This document shows, one piece after another, positions 16,855 to 26,322 of a stretch of DNA of 64,000 nt (its first letter is position 1; each line of letters starts with the position of its first letter). The position numbers and the translations under genes are program-made. Below the pieces are notes generated by a model. The model was not told where the DNA came from, did no database searches, and saw only the letters and a list, made by a program, of their open reading frames with translations. The DNA comes from Panacibacter ginsenosidivorans (GTDB lineage Bacteria > Bacteroidota > Bacteroidia > Chitinophagales > Chitinophagaceae): positions 3,723,501 through 3,787,500 of the forward strand of contig NZ_CP042435.1 in assembly GCF_007971225.1 (NCBI RefSeq), given 5' to 3'.

Positions 16855-18450
16855 TTATTTGGTTAGCATCATATTTTTTGTATCAATTTTTGCTCCATCT
16901 ACTATCAATGAATACATATATTGACCTGCTGACAAGGCACCTGCATTTATAGTAACCTGGTTCAATCCATTGTTAAGTGTATAAGATTTAACCTGGCGGC
17001 CATCCATACCATATACAATGAGTTGCGCCTGGTGCATGGTCTCTGGTAAATAATATTGAATGCTTGTATTTTGTGTAAAAGGGTTTGGTACATTTTGTTT
17101 AAGGTACGCAGCGGTTGAAATTTTTGTAACTGCTGAATTTGAAGTAGCAGAAGAAACGCTGCCTTGTTTCATAGAAGCAATGGTGTTTTCAAGCTCTGTG
17201 ACTTTTTGCTGTAATTCCTGCATGCCTTTAATCATAATCGGAATAAGCTCTGTGTAGTTTAATGCTTTGAAATCTATTGTTTCAGATTTGCCGTCAGGAC
17301 TGCTTTCCATTTTTCCATCTGCTCCAACTTTGCCTGGCGCTTTTGCAAGAGCTGTTTCAAACTTTGTATCTTTTACAAGCGTAGGTAATATTTTTTCTAC
17401 GTCTTGTGCTATAAGGCCATAATGTGTGCCCTGTGGAAGATTCATGAGTTTATAATTACCATCCTGGCGAAAATCATAAGTCTTTGGCCTGAGCTGAGTA
17501 ATGATATCCATAGCACTGGTAACATCTTTTATATTTTGTTTCAGTTTTTGATCTGAACCCTGGTAGCTACCCGTGCTGTAAACATTACCTGCAAAATATC
17601 CTGCATAGGAACTGCTGTTACCGGTAGAACCCCATACACCTACATAGTTGGCAGAATAGCCAAGCACACCTGAGCCATTATAACAATAGCCGCCGGTGCC
17701 ATAACCATAAGAGCCATTATAGCCATATACGCCTGAAGGATAGAAGGGATCCGAACCAGAGCCGCCTGCTGTGTAACCATATACGCCATAACCGGGGCCG
17801 GAGTTAAATCCATATAAAGCAGGGGATGTGTTTGTAGAAGAAGTATTTTCGATTAACATTCCAATACCGGAACCTGTTTTTGCACCAAATGCCATATAGC
17901 CATTTACGGGATCGTTAAATAAAATACCATTGCCTGCCGTTGTTGGATTTACTGCTAAAGCATAAGCAGAATTGGTAGCGCTGCTGCCAATGCCTACTGC
18001 GCCATTGGAACCGATATAAATGCCCGGAGAAATAGTGCCACTATGATTACCCATCCACACGCCACCACCCCAGTAGTTTAAATAAAGCGTATTGCCCGTG
18101 CCGTTATAGCGTGCCTGTATTTCATTGTTGTCGAATGCAAGATTGGAACCGCTGATGCTGCCAAGCAAAAAACTATCTGTTGTAGTTAAAGTAACGCCAC
18201 CACCCACTGCAACGGTAAACCTTGCATCAGGCAGCGTAGTGCCAATACCAATTTTGCCACCGGGTAATATGCGCATCCTTTCTTTGTTGTTTGTCCTGAA
18301 TACAATGGGCCTGTTATCTGTGGTACCCACAAAATTTAAATTGCCATTTGTTCCTGCATTACCATTTAGTAACCAGTTTTGTGCATTTGAAGAAAATGCT
18401 GCTGTGCATAATAAAATCACAGCAAGAAGTTTGGTGTTTTTCTGTTTCAT
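16855..18450 (-). CDS. Secreted protein with S74 chaperone domain and T9SS sorting tail
   Basis: 531 aa. It has a signal peptide (to about residue 23, AFSSNAQ), then a Gly/Asn/Tyr-rich body (about 25-285) of tail-fibre-like repeats, including GYNGSYGYGTGGY. The peptidase S74 intramolecular chaperone domain (about 300-410) has SDQKLKQNIKDV and YGLIAQDVEKILP. A short coiled coil (about 410-430) precedes the C-terminal T9SS type A domain (about 452-531, NVPNPFTQNTSIQYYLPE to the LTK end). It is exported by the type 9 system to the cell surface, probably as a trimer. The protein is modular and low in complexity; the function may be adhesive (inference). Confidence 0.9.
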   Translation of the reverse strand: MKQKNTKLLAVILLCTAAFSSNAQNWLLNGNAGTNGNLNFVGTTDNRPIVFRTNNKERMRILPGGKIGIGTTLPDARFTVAVGGGVTLTTTDSFLLGSISGSNLAFDNNEIQARYNGTGNTLYLNYWGGGVWMGNHSGTISPGIYIGSNGAVGIGSSATNSAYALAVNPTTAGNGILFNDPVNGYMAFGAKTGSGIGMLIENTSSTNTSPALYGFNSGPGYGVYGYTAGGSGSDPFYPSGVYGYNGSYGYGTGGYCYNGSGVLGYSANYVGVWGSTGNSSSYAGYFAGNVYSTGSYQGSDQKLKQNIKDVTSAMDIITQLRPKTYDFRQDGNYKLMNLPQGTHYGLIAQDVEKILPTLVKDTKFETALAKAPGKVGADGKMESSPDGKSETIDFKALNYTELIPIMIKGMQELQQKVTELENTIASMKQGSVSSATSNSAVTKISTAAYLKQNVPNPFTQNTSIQYYLPETMHQAQLIVYGMDGRQVKSYTLNNGLNQVTINAGALSAGQYMYSLIVDGAKIDTKNMMLTK

Positions 18451-18547
18451 AGTTTTGATTTTTTGTGTAAAAAATGAGTAAGTATTATTGTTCCTGTTCT
18501 TTCATAGAATTGGTACCCGTTAATTGGTAAGAAGTTCTGTGCATTTT
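18451..18547. other. Leader/promoter region of the S74 gene
   Basis: Spacer of 97 bases before the next repeat. No box could be assigned with confidence. The full gap to the M16 gene (18451-18991) otherwise holds two core repeats and no gene. Confidence 0.3.
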
Positions 18548-18615
18548 TTGGCTACAGGCTTTTGTGCATATGGCATCGCCTGTTGCGTCGCATTACGTTC
18601 ATCGTTTGGAACATT
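18548..18615 (+). repeat. Intergenic core repeat, class C end
   Basis: ATGGCATCGCCTGTTGCGTCGCATT then ACGTTCATCGTTTGGAAC. The left part is standard, but the right half (CGTTCATCG) replaces CTCTTGTACG. The same alternative end occurs at 61882-61902. Confidence 0.75.
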
Positions 18616-18824
18616 GCGGAGCTATAAAAATATTAGCGTTAAGTCTTTGGATTGTTACCAAAAATTTATGGCATTGAGGAAGTATATATCTTTCATAGTT
18701 TCGGTTTTCTTTTTATTGATGACACAAAAATAGCTGCCCCAATAAAGTTTTGTAAGCGGGAAACTACGTAACCTGCAAGGGATTTTTCTCTTATAAAATG
18801 TGTGAAAATATTTGCAGCCATAAA

Positions 18825-18890
18825 AACAAAAAGTACAAGTGAGTGACACAACAACCGATGCCATAATAATCTAAAGCCGGTTCCATAAAA
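18825..18890 (-). repeat. Intergenic core repeat, class B
   Basis: Core GTACAAGTGAGTGACACAAC at 18833-18852, then CCGATGCCATAATAAT and AAGCCGGTTCCATAAAA. Outer and inner flanks are intact. It faces the class C copy at 18548. Confidence 0.85.
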
Positions 18891-18959
18891 ATTCCTTACC
18901 GTTAATCACAGTTTTTCAGGGTTTAACAAACAAACTAACCCCTGTTATTGGCTAATCAA

Positions 18960-18967
18960 TACATTTG
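18960..18967 (+). promoter_or_regulatory. Probable -7 box of the M16 peptidase gene pair
   Basis: TACATTTG, 24 nt before the ATG at 18992. Confidence 0.45.
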
Positions 18968-18991
18968 CGGCAACCTAAATAATACTATTCT

Positions 18992-20326
18992 ATGCACATT
19001 CTGAAGAAGCTCTCTATGGTTACAGGTGGCTTTTTGCTGATGACTGTTGCAGTCAAAGCGCAAAAAGTTGACTTTACCGAATATGACCTTGCTAATGGCC
19101 TGCATGTAATTCTGCACCAGGATAAAACCGCACCGGTTGTAGCTGTTACTGTTTTTTATCATGTTGGTTCAAAAAATGAAGAAACAAGCCGTACCGGTTT
19201 TGCGCATTTCTTTGAACATCTTTTGTTTGAAGGCACAGACAATATTAAACGCGGCGAGTGGTCAAAAATAGTCTCCTCAAATGGCGGGCAGGAAAACGCC
19301 ACCACATCGCAGGACCGCACATTTTACTACGAAGTATTTCCCAGCAACCAGCTTGAGCTGGGTTTGTGGATGGAGAGTGAACGCATGCTACATCCTGTAA
19401 TAAATGAAGTTGGCGTAAAAACACAGAATGAAGTGGTGAAGGAAGAAAAACGTCAGCGTATAGATAACCAGCCTTATGGTCATTTCCTGGAAGAAATATT
19501 TAAGCGTTTGTTTACAGCGCATCCTTACCGATGGCAGCCAATCGGCTCAATGGAAGATCTTGATGCTGCAAAGCTTGAAGAGTTCCAGGCCTTCTTTAAA
19601 AAATATTATATCCCCAACAATGCCACATTAAGTGTTGCCGGTGATATAGATATTGAGCAGGCAAAAAAATGGGTAGCAAAATATTTTACTGATGTTCCAA
19701 AAGGGCCTGCAATTGTGCAACCCAATATACAGGAAGCACCTATTACAAAAGAGATCGTTGACACAGCATACGATGCAAACATCCAGATACCGGCTGTTAT
19801 GGCTGCTTACCGTATTCCTGGTTTAAAATCTGATGACTCAAAAGTGCTGGAGCTTATTTCTAATTATTTATCAAACGGCGGAAGCTCCAAGCTTTACAAA
19901 AAAATGGTTGATGATAAAAAGAATGCATTGCAGGTTGGCGCATTTAATTATGCACTCGAAGATTATGGCGCATACATAACTTATGCATTGCCCAACAACA
20001 ATGCCTCTTTGCAGGATCTGCTGAAAGACATTGATGAAGAAGTTGTAAAACTTCAAACAGATCTTATTAGCGAAGAAGATTACCAGAAACTCATGAACCA
20101 GGAAGAGAATGATTTTGTAAGCGCCAACACACGCATGCTGGGTGTTGCAGAAAATTTATCTGATGGTCATGTTTATTTCAACAACACAGGTCACATCAAT
20201 GATGAGCTGAGCGATTACAAAAAAATAACACGTGAGCAAATAAGAGATGTTGCAAAGAAATATCTGAACAGCAATCAGCGTGTGGTGTTGTATTATTTGC
20301 CAGATACAAAATCAGGGAATAATTAA
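18992..20326 (+). CDS. M16 family zinc metallopeptidase (catalytic subunit)
   Basis: 444 aa with an N-terminal signal peptide (to about residue 23, VAVKAQ), so it is periplasmic. The inverted zinc motif HFFEH is at residues 72-76, with the distal Glu in NEVVKEEKRQ near 150; the catalytic site is intact. The second M16 domain (about 190-430) shows YYIPNNATLSVAGDID. It pairs with the next gene, which lacks HxxEH, in the usual catalytic/non-catalytic arrangement of bacterial M16 heterodimers. It degrades peptides or small proteins; the native substrate is unknown. Confidence 0.94.
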   Translation: MHILKKLSMVTGGFLLMTVAVKAQKVDFTEYDLANGLHVILHQDKTAPVVAVTVFYHVGSKNEETSRTGFAHFFEHLLFEGTDNIKRGEWSKIVSSNGGQENATTSQDRTFYYEVFPSNQLELGLWMESERMLHPVINEVGVKTQNEVVKEEKRQRIDNQPYGHFLEEIFKRLFTAHPYRWQPIGSMEDLDAAKLEEFQAFFKKYYIPNNATLSVAGDIDIEQAKKWVAKYFTDVPKGPAIVQPNIQEAPITKEIVDTAYDANIQIPAVMAAYRIPGLKSDDSKVLELISNYLSNGGSSKLYKKMVDDKKNALQVGAFNYALEDYGAYITYALPNNNASLQDLLKDIDEEVVKLQTDLISEEDYQKLMNQEENDFVSANTRMLGVAENLSDGHVYFNNTGHINDELSDYKKITREQIRDVAKKYLNSNQRVVLYYLPDTKSGNN

Positions 20327-20336
20327 TATTTATTTT

Positions 20337-20412
20337 ATGAACCAGGCTTCCGTATTTCATAGCATCCAGGTTGCGTCGCACTCTTGTACGCTGCATCTTT
20401 TAGCAACAAGAG
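20337..20412 (+). repeat. Intergenic core repeat, class A, between the M16 genes
   Basis: TATGAACCAGGCTTC at the left end, core GTTGCGTCGCACTCTTGTAC (20370-20389), then TTTTAGCAACAAGAGAAC. It is a full-length single element, 10 nt after the first M16 stop. Confidence 0.9.
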
Positions 20413-20440
20413 AACCTTACCGAATGTTACAAAGTTTATA

Positions 20441-20470
20441 AAGTCCCCCACCGGGGGATTTAGGGGGCCT
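20441..20470. repeat. CCCCC/GGGGG palindromic spacer word
   Basis: AGTCCCCCACCGGGGGAT followed by TTAGGGGGCCT. It is the same kind of sequence as that inserted in frame in htpG. It lies 16 nt before the second M16 gene. Confidence 0.7.
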
Positions 20471-20486
20471 ATCAATCAATTATACA

Positions 20487-22565
20487 ATGAAAAAAATATT
20501 TATAGCAGCCACAGGTTTACTGTTTGTAACAGCAACAATGGCGCAATCAGCTTTAGACAGAAGCCAAAGACCCAAGCCTGGTCCTGCTCCTGTTATTTCT
20601 TTCAAGGATCCTGTAATGTATAAGCTGCCAAACGGTATTACTGTTTTGGTTGTTGAAAATCATAAACTGCCAAAAGTATCTGCAACATATTCTATAGATG
20701 CTGGTCCAATAACTGAAGGCAGCAAAGCAGGCACGCTCGATATTATGGGTCAGATGCTCGGGGAAGGAACTACAAAAATGACCAAGGCACAATTTGATGA
20801 AGCAGTAGATCAAATGGGTGCAGATGTAAGTCTCAGCGCAGGTGGGGGAAGTGTTGGTGCACTTACAAGATATTTCGATAAGGCCTTTACTTTAATGACA
20901 GAAGCTTTGAAAAGCCCTGCATTTACACAGGAGTCTTTCGATAAAATAAAATCACAAACACTTACCGATCTTAAGTCAAACGAAAAAAGTGCAAAAGCTA
21001 TTTCAGCAAATGTAGTAAGTGCGTTAGCTTATGGCCTTGATCATCCCAACGGTGAGTTTACAACAGAAGCAACAGTAAATAATATTACACTTGATGATGT
21101 GAAGAAAGCTTATGCTGCATACATCACACCATCACGCGGTTATTTAACTTTTGTTGGGGACATTACACCTGCACAGGCAAAGGCTTTGGCAGAAAAAACA
21201 TTAGCAACATGGAAAGGCGTTGCGTTAACATTACCACAATTAAAAACAGTTGCTAATCCTGATAAAACAGAAATAGATCTTGTAGATGTGCCTAATGCGG
21301 TACAAAGTGAAATAACCGTTACCAATCTTGTTTCGTTGCCAATGAGCAGTCCTGATTATTTTCCTGTGTTACTTACCAATCAAATTCTTGGTGGTGGTGG
21401 AGATGCAAGATTATTCATGAACCTTCGTGAACATCACGGTTTTACTTATGGTAGTTATTCAAGAGTTAATGCAGGGAGATTCCAGACAACATTTGGTGCA
21501 ACAGCTTCCGTACGTAACGATAAAGTTGATAGCGCCGTTGCAGAAATATTACACGAAATAGATACAATCCGCACCAAAAAAGTTTCTGCTGATGAATTGG
21601 CAAATGCAAAAGCAATTTATAATGGTTCATTTGCATTAGGTCTTGAAAACCCTGCTCGTACAGCAGGTTTTGCAAGCAATATTCTCATCAATAATTTGCC
21701 AAAAGATTTTTACAGAACTTACCTGCAAAAAATAAATGCAGTTACTGTTGATGATGTACAACGTGTAGCGCAGAAATATTTTAATTATAGTAACACACGT
21801 ATTGTTGTAGTTGGTAAAGCTGCTACAGTACAAGCAGGTCTTGCAAAGCTTGGCTACGAAGTAAAGATGTATGACAAGAATGCAAAACCTGTTGCAACAA
21901 AATCAACTGCTGCAGTTAATATGACCGCAGACCAGGTAGTTCAAAAGTTTATTACCGTAAGCGGTGGTGCAGATGAATTGAAGAAGATCAATTCAATGGT
22001 GATGACTGCCAGCATGACTATCCAGGGCATGCAGCTTGATGCGGTTTCTAAAAAATTAGCTCCAAACATGGAGCTTACAGAAATAAGCATGAACGGACAG
22101 GTTGCAATGAAAGAAGTATTTGATGGCACAACGGGTTACCAGGCACAGATGGGTAATAAGTCAGATATGGGTGCTGATGAGATTGCACAGAAAAAAGATG
22201 TAAAAGGTATTTTTCCGCAGTTGTTTTATAATGATGGGAGTTACAAACTCGAAGTTGCAGGCATAGAAAAAGTGGGCGATGCAGATGCATATAAAGTAAA
22301 GATCACCACAGCTGCAGGTAACGAAAGCACCGAATATTATGATGCAGCTACAGGCTATCTTGTAAAGCAGGAATCTGTTGTAAAGCAGGGTGGCATGGAA
22401 ATACAGCAGTCCACAGAATTAAGTAATTACAAAAAAGTAGGTACTGTTATGTTGCCTTTTACTTATAATGTTTCCGTACAAACGCCGCAAGGCAACCAGG
22501 ATTTTACGATGGAAGCAAAAGAATATAAATTAAACGAAGCAATAGCGGCAGACGAGTTTAAGTAA
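20487..22565 (+). CDS. M16 family non-catalytic partner with C-terminal extension
   Basis: 692 aa; signal peptide MKKIFIAATGLLFVTATMAQ. Two M16 domains span about 30-460, but at the zinc site the sequence is GTLDIMGQMLGEGT, so HxxEH is missing. YGSYSRVNAGRFQTTFGA is the R/Y substrate-binding strand of the partner subunit. Residues about 475-692 form an additional beta-rich domain (GMQLDAVSKKL... FKVEA-like repeats) resembling LolA/LolB-like or DUF-type outer membrane lipoprotein folds; this assignment is weak. It is co-directional with the catalytic gene, 160 bp apart, with repeat DNA between. Confidence 0.92.
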   Translation: MKKIFIAATGLLFVTATMAQSALDRSQRPKPGPAPVISFKDPVMYKLPNGITVLVVENHKLPKVSATYSIDAGPITEGSKAGTLDIMGQMLGEGTTKMTKAQFDEAVDQMGADVSLSAGGGSVGALTRYFDKAFTLMTEALKSPAFTQESFDKIKSQTLTDLKSNEKSAKAISANVVSALAYGLDHPNGEFTTEATVNNITLDDVKKAYAAYITPSRGYLTFVGDITPAQAKALAEKTLATWKGVALTLPQLKTVANPDKTEIDLVDVPNAVQSEITVTNLVSLPMSSPDYFPVLLTNQILGGGGDARLFMNLREHHGFTYGSYSRVNAGRFQTTFGATASVRNDKVDSAVAEILHEIDTIRTKKVSADELANAKAIYNGSFALGLENPARTAGFASNILINNLPKDFYRTYLQKINAVTVDDVQRVAQKYFNYSNTRIVVVGKAATVQAGLAKLGYEVKMYDKNAKPVATKSTAAVNMTADQVVQKFITVSGGADELKKINSMVMTASMTIQGMQLDAVSKKLAPNMELTEISMNGQVAMKEVFDGTTGYQAQMGNKSDMGADEIAQKKDVKGIFPQLFYNDGSYKLEVAGIEKVGDADAYKVKITTAAGNESTEYYDAATGYLVKQESVVKQGGMEIQQSTELSNYKKVGTVMLPFTYNVSVQTPQGNQDFTMEAKEYKLNEAIAADEFK

Positions 22566-22590
22566 GTAAAGAAATTATCTAAACTATAAA

Positions 22591-22620
22591 GAGCAGTTCA
22601 TAAGTGAACTGCTCTTTTTT
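22591..22620 (+). terminator. Strong terminator after the M16 gene pair
   Basis: Perfect 10-bp stem GAGCAGTTCA-TAAG-TGAACTGCTC followed by TTTTTT. Confidence 0.9.
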
Positions 22621-22640
22621 GTTGATCAGCAATAGGATTT

Positions 22641-22745
22641 CTATTTGGCTTTCGTTGCGTCGCACTCTTCATCTTCCTGTTGAATATTGAACAAAGCGTA
22701 CAGGAGTGCGACGCAAGTAAAGTTTCATTCTTATTCAATGCCAGT
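22641..22745. repeat. Short inverted pair of core repeats
   Basis: Forward GTTGCGTCGCACTCTTC (22654-22670, class C-like end) faces reverse GTACAGGAGTGCGACGCAA (22697-22715). The two cores are only 26 nt apart, so the unit could fold as one long hairpin. Confidence 0.8.
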
Positions 22746-22801
22746 TCAAAAAAATCTCTTTTGCCTTAATCCTAAACAACAAACGATAAATTGCCAACTC
22801 C

Positions 22802-22809
22802 TATATTTG
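22802..22809 (+). promoter_or_regulatory. Probable -7 box of kbl
   Basis: TATATTTG, 20 nt before the ATG at 22830. Confidence 0.45.
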
Positions 22810-22829
22810 CCTTTTAAAATTTGCCCGCC

Positions 22830-24017
22830 ATGAACGAAAAGTTTGTTAACCGTATAAGAACAGAAGTTGCAGAAATTGAAGCAGCAGGTTTATTCAAAAA
22901 AGAAAGAATCATCACCAGTGAGCAAGGCCCCGAAATTGTAGTGAATGGCAAAACAGTGTTGAATTTTTGCGCCAATAATTATCTTGGTCTTTCCTCACAT
23001 CCAAAAGTTATAGAAGCAGCACATAAAGCAATTGACACGCATGGCTATGGCATGAGCAGTGTGCGTTTTATTTGCGGTACACAGGATATACATAAAGAAC
23101 TTGAAGCAAAGATCGCGCAGTTCCTCGGCACTGGAGATTCCATACTATATGCGGCAGCTTTTGATGCAAATGGTGGTGTGTTTGAACCTTTGTTCAACGA
23201 ACAGGATGCAATTATTTCTGATGCATTGAATCATGCTTCCATTATTGATGGTATTCGTTTATGCAAAGCTGTTCGTTATAGGTACGAGCACAACAATATG
23301 GAAGATCTTGAAACAAAACTGTTAGACAGCTCTCATTTACGCAGCAGGATAATTGTAACAGATGGTTCATTCAGCATGGATGGAACTATTGCTCAGCTTG
23401 ATAAAATTTGTGACCTCGCAGATAAGTATGATGCGATTGTGATGAGCGATGAATGTCATTCATCCGGTTTTCTTGGTAAGACAGGAAGAGGCACACACGA
23501 GTATCGCGGCGTAATGGGAAGGATCGATATTATTACAGGAACATTGGGCAAAGCATTGGGTGGTGCAAGTGGAGGTTTCACCAGTGGTCGCAAGGAAATT
23601 GTTGAAATGCTGCGCCAGCGTTCAAGGCCTTACCTCTTCTCAAACACTGTGACACCAAGCATTGTAGGCGCTTCTATCGCCGTGCTCGACATGCTTACAG
23701 AGACAACAGAGCTAAGAGATAAACTTGAATACAACACAAAATATTTCCGTACACAAATGACGGCAGCAGGATTTGATATAAAACCCGGCGATCATCCTAT
23801 CGTTCCAATTATGTTGTACGATGCAGTTGTTGCGCAAAATTTTGCTGCAAAATTGTTGGAAGAAGGTGTGTACGTTATTGGTTTCTTTTATCCTGTTGTT
23901 GCAAAAGGTTTGGCACGCATTCGTGTGCAGTTAAGCGCCGCACACGAGCAACATCATCTTGATAAAGCAATAGAAGCGTTTACAAAAGTTGGAAAAGAAT
24001 TAGGTGTGTTGAAATAA
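22830..24017 (+). CDS. kbl: Glycine C-acetyltransferase (2-amino-3-ketobutyrate CoA ligase)
   Basis: 395 aa from the ATG at 22830; a TTG three codons earlier is in frame but unlikely. It is a PLP-dependent alpha-oxoamine synthase that converts 2-amino-3-ketobutyrate plus CoA to glycine and acetyl-CoA, the second step of threonine breakdown. Visible motifs: NNYLGLSSHPK, YGMSSVRFICGT, DECHSSGFLGKTGRG, and the PLP-Lys in TGTLGKALGGASGG. KBL rather than AONS or SPT is favoured by VRFICGTQDIHKELE. Threonine dehydrogenase is not in the window. Confidence 0.93.
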   Translation: MNEKFVNRIRTEVAEIEAAGLFKKERIITSEQGPEIVVNGKTVLNFCANNYLGLSSHPKVIEAAHKAIDTHGYGMSSVRFICGTQDIHKELEAKIAQFLGTGDSILYAAAFDANGGVFEPLFNEQDAIISDALNHASIIDGIRLCKAVRYRYEHNNMEDLETKLLDSSHLRSRIIVTDGSFSMDGTIAQLDKICDLADKYDAIVMSDECHSSGFLGKTGRGTHEYRGVMGRIDIITGTLGKALGGASGGFTSGRKEIVEMLRQRSRPYLFSNTVTPSIVGASIAVLDMLTETTELRDKLEYNTKYFRTQMTAAGFDIKPGDHPIVPIMLYDAVVAQNFAAKLLEEGVYVIGFFYPVVAKGLARIRVQLSAAHEQHHLDKAIEAFTKVGKELGVLK

Positions 24018-24096
24018 AATGCATTGCTGCCATAAAAAACTAAAGTACAAGAGTGCGACGCAACAGTTGATGCTATAAAATACAAAAGCCCGGATC
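24018..24096 (-). repeat. Intergenic core repeat, class A
   Basis: Core GTACAAGAGTGCGACGCAAC (24045-24064), then GTTGATGCTATAAAAT and outer AAAGCCCGGATCAG. It lies between convergent kbl and the permease gene. Confidence 0.9.
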
Positions 24097-24105
24097 AGAA
24101 ATTTC

Positions 24106-25323
24106 TTAACTCTTCAAAGAGAATAGTTGTGCAGCCGCTTTCCTGGAGGGCAACCATGCGGCTAATACAGCAACCGTAAATACGGTAAACGCCACCAATA
24201 AAAAATCTGCAATGTGCATTTGTACAGGGTAATAATCTATAATAAAAGTATTGCCTCCCAGTTTAATTAAATGAAACTGCAGTTGCAATGTGCACACAAG
24301 AAATGCCAGCAACATGCCTGAAGTGCCGCCAACAATGGCCAGTACAAGACCTTCACTTAAAAAGATATTTTGAATGCGTGTATCATGTGCGCCCATTGCT
24401 TTAAGCACGGCAATATCTTTTTGCTTTTCCAGCACGAGCATGGTTAATGCACCGATCATATTAAATGCAGCTACCACCAATATCAAAGAAAGAATGCCGT
24501 ATATCACCCATTTTTCTATTTGCATAATACTGAACAACCCCTGGTTTTGCTCGTATCTTGTTTGCACTTTCAGGTCTTTGCCAACAACCATTTCAAGTTG
24601 TTTCTTTACTTCATTTTCATCAACACCTGCTTTTAATAAAATATCGGTACCGCTGTATTCATTGGCGTTAAGATCAAGCATGTATTGCATAAACGGCAGG
24701 TTGGTAAATGCATACTTATCATCAAACTCCTGCTGAATAGCAAACACACCTGCCGTGGATACATTATAAGAATGCATGGCATCCATGTTGTTGAAGTTCG
24801 TGGCTTTCCTGTTGGGCAGGTAAACAACAAGATTAGAAAGTTTATCTTCAGGATCGGCACCTACGGCGTTACTGATTCCAGCACCAGCAACAATTGCTGG
24901 TTCATCTGTGTTGCCAAGTGCGTAAGCGCCTCTTTCAATATGGCCGCCAATATTGCTAACGGTTGAATAAGTTGCATCAACCCCTTTCAGATAAACAATA
25001 GTTTGATAATCGCCATTAACAAGCACTGCTTTTTCTTCTACAAAAAAACTCAGTTTATCAACACCGGGCACACTACCTAATTTCTTTGTTATATCAGGAG
25101 AGAAACTTGCAAATTTTCCTTTGACCGGTGTAATACGTATATCAGAGTAGAAATCGCTGTAAAGCCCTTTTACGATATCTTCAAAACCATTGAACACACT
25201 CAATACAATGATCAGCGCTGCTGTACCAACAGCAATAGCCAGCACGCTGATCCATGCAATGATATTAATTGCATTGGCAGATTTTTTAGATCTGAAATAC
25301 CGCCATGCAAAAAGAAAATTCAA
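24106..25323 (-). CDS. LolC/LolE-like ABC transporter permease
   Basis: 405 aa. The FtsX/MacB-type topology is clear: TM1 about 20-45 (NIIAWISVLAIAVGTAALIIVLSV), a large periplasmic MacB_PCD-like domain about 50-265, and three C-terminal TMs (about 275-300, 325-350, 375-395). VLEKQKDIAVLKAMGAHDTRIQNIFLSEG is the conserved coupling-helix segment. NGFEDIVKGL near residue 45 is typical of LolC/E. It probably extracts lipoproteins from the inner membrane with a LolD ATPase encoded elsewhere. It sits downstream of lspA on the same strand, which fits a lipoprotein-maturation context. Confidence 0.85.
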   Translation of the reverse strand: MNFLFAWRYFRSKKSANAINIIAWISVLAIAVGTAALIIVLSVFNGFEDIVKGLYSDFYSDIRITPVKGKFASFSPDITKKLGSVPGVDKLSFFVEEKAVLVNGDYQTIVYLKGVDATYSTVSNIGGHIERGAYALGNTDEPAIVAGAGISNAVGADPEDKLSNLVVYLPNRKATNFNNMDAMHSYNVSTAGVFAIQQEFDDKYAFTNLPFMQYMLDLNANEYSGTDILLKAGVDENEVKKQLEMVVGKDLKVQTRYEQNQGLFSIMQIEKWVIYGILSLILVVAAFNMIGALTMLVLEKQKDIAVLKAMGAHDTRIQNIFLSEGLVLAIVGGTSGMLLAFLVCTLQLQFHLIKLGGNTFIIDYYPVQMHIADFLLVAFTVFTVAVLAAWLPSRKAAAQLFSLKS

Positions 25324-25371
25324 GCTTGAAAATTTTATTGAATAAATGAAAGGGAAGTTAGTATTTTTTTG

Positions 25372-25455
25372 GGGCCCGGCTTTTGTTCTTTAATCAGGTT
25401 GTCGTTGCGTCGCACTCTTGTGCATTTAAATCTTTACTCAACAATAAAGCACTTC
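25372..25455 (+). repeat. Intergenic core repeat, class A
   Basis: Outer GGCCCGGCTTTTG, core GTTGCGTCGCACTCTTGTGC (25404-25423), then TTTACTCAACAATAAAGC. It lies between lspA and the permease gene. Confidence 0.85.
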
Positions 25456-25462
25456 ACAAAAT

Positions 25463-25497
25463 AAATCCGAAATCCGCAATCGCAAATCCGCAATCTT
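25463..25497. repeat. Iterated AAATCCGCAATC words
   Basis: Three to four degenerate copies of (AA)ATCCG(C/A)AATC just after the lspA stop. The same word occurs in frame inside the RsmB-like gene at 3399-3434. Confidence 0.6.
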
Positions 25498-26167
25498 ATG
25501 ATACCTGTGTACTATCATCAACCACTGCGCCGGTCTCTACAGTTGAATGCATTTCGTGTTCTCTTTTTGGAAAAAACTTTTTCTGCCACAACAGTAAAAC
25601 AATAACACCGGTAGAAATAGAAGCATCAGCAAGGTTAAATACCGGTCTGAAGAATTCAAAATCCTCACCGCCCCAGAAAGGAAACCACGACGGATATTTT
25701 GCATTTGTAATAACAGGAAAGTACAACATGTCTACTACTTTGCCATGTAGAAAGGCAGCATAACCACCACCATCAGGAAAAGCCTGCGCTATCAAATATG
25801 GTTCACTGTTGCTGAATATTAATCCGTAGAACATACTGTCAAGAAGATTGCCTAATGCACCGGCGTAAATAAGTGCGGCACAAACAATAAAACCGCGATG
25901 GTATTTTTTGCGGATGATGGTGCGCAGGTAAAATGTACCAAAAATTACTGCCACAAAACGGAAAAGCGTAAGAATGATCTTGCCCCAGTCGCCACCAAAT
26001 TTCCAGCCCCAGGCCATACCTTCATTTTCTACAAAGTGCAGCCTGAACCAATCACCAAGTACAAGGTGTTCTTCACCAAGGTAATAAGTTGTCTTTATGT
26101 AAAGTTTAAGTAATTGGTCGGCCAGTAAAATGGCTATGATAATAAATGCTACATGCTTACCCTTCAC
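25496..26167 (-). CDS. lspA: Lipoprotein signal peptidase (signal peptidase II)
   Basis: 223 aa inner-membrane aspartic protease that cleaves prolipoproteins before the lipidated Cys. Four TMs are evident. Conserved blocks: ADQLLKLYIK (region I), VENEGMAWGW, GALGNLLDSM, VVDMLYFPV with one catalytic Asp, and FNLADASISTGV with the other. It is longer than the E. coli enzyme because of a loop around 110-165 and a hydrophilic tail, as in other Bacteroidota. GTG is the start: an in-frame TAA lies two codons upstream, excluding a longer form. The -7 box TATCTTTG is at 26187-26194. Confidence 0.95.
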   Translation of the reverse strand: MKGKHVAFIIIAILLADQLLKLYIKTTYYLGEEHLVLGDWFRLHFVENEGMAWGWKFGGDWGKIILTLFRFVAVIFGTFYLRTIIRKKYHRGFIVCAALIYAGALGNLLDSMFYGLIFSNSEPYLIAQAFPDGGGYAAFLHGKVVDMLYFPVITNAKYPSWFPFWGGEDFEFFRPVFNLADASISTGVIVLLLWQKKFFPKREHEMHSTVETGAVVDDSTQVS

Positions 26168-26186
26168 GGTTTATAAAAATTTGCGG

Positions 26187-26194
26187 CAAAGATA
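26187..26194 (-). promoter_or_regulatory. Probable -7 box of lspA
   Basis: TATCTTTG on the minus strand, 19 nt before the GTG start codon. Confidence 0.5.
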
Positions 26195-26322
26195 AGGGAA
26201 TTGGATACTGTGCATCAGAAGTTAACAAATGGTTTAATGGTCTTTAAATACGTTGGTAAAAAGAATAATATGCTTTTTACTAACCTTTAATTTACTATCT
26301 ATGCATAAAGAATATTTTAACT

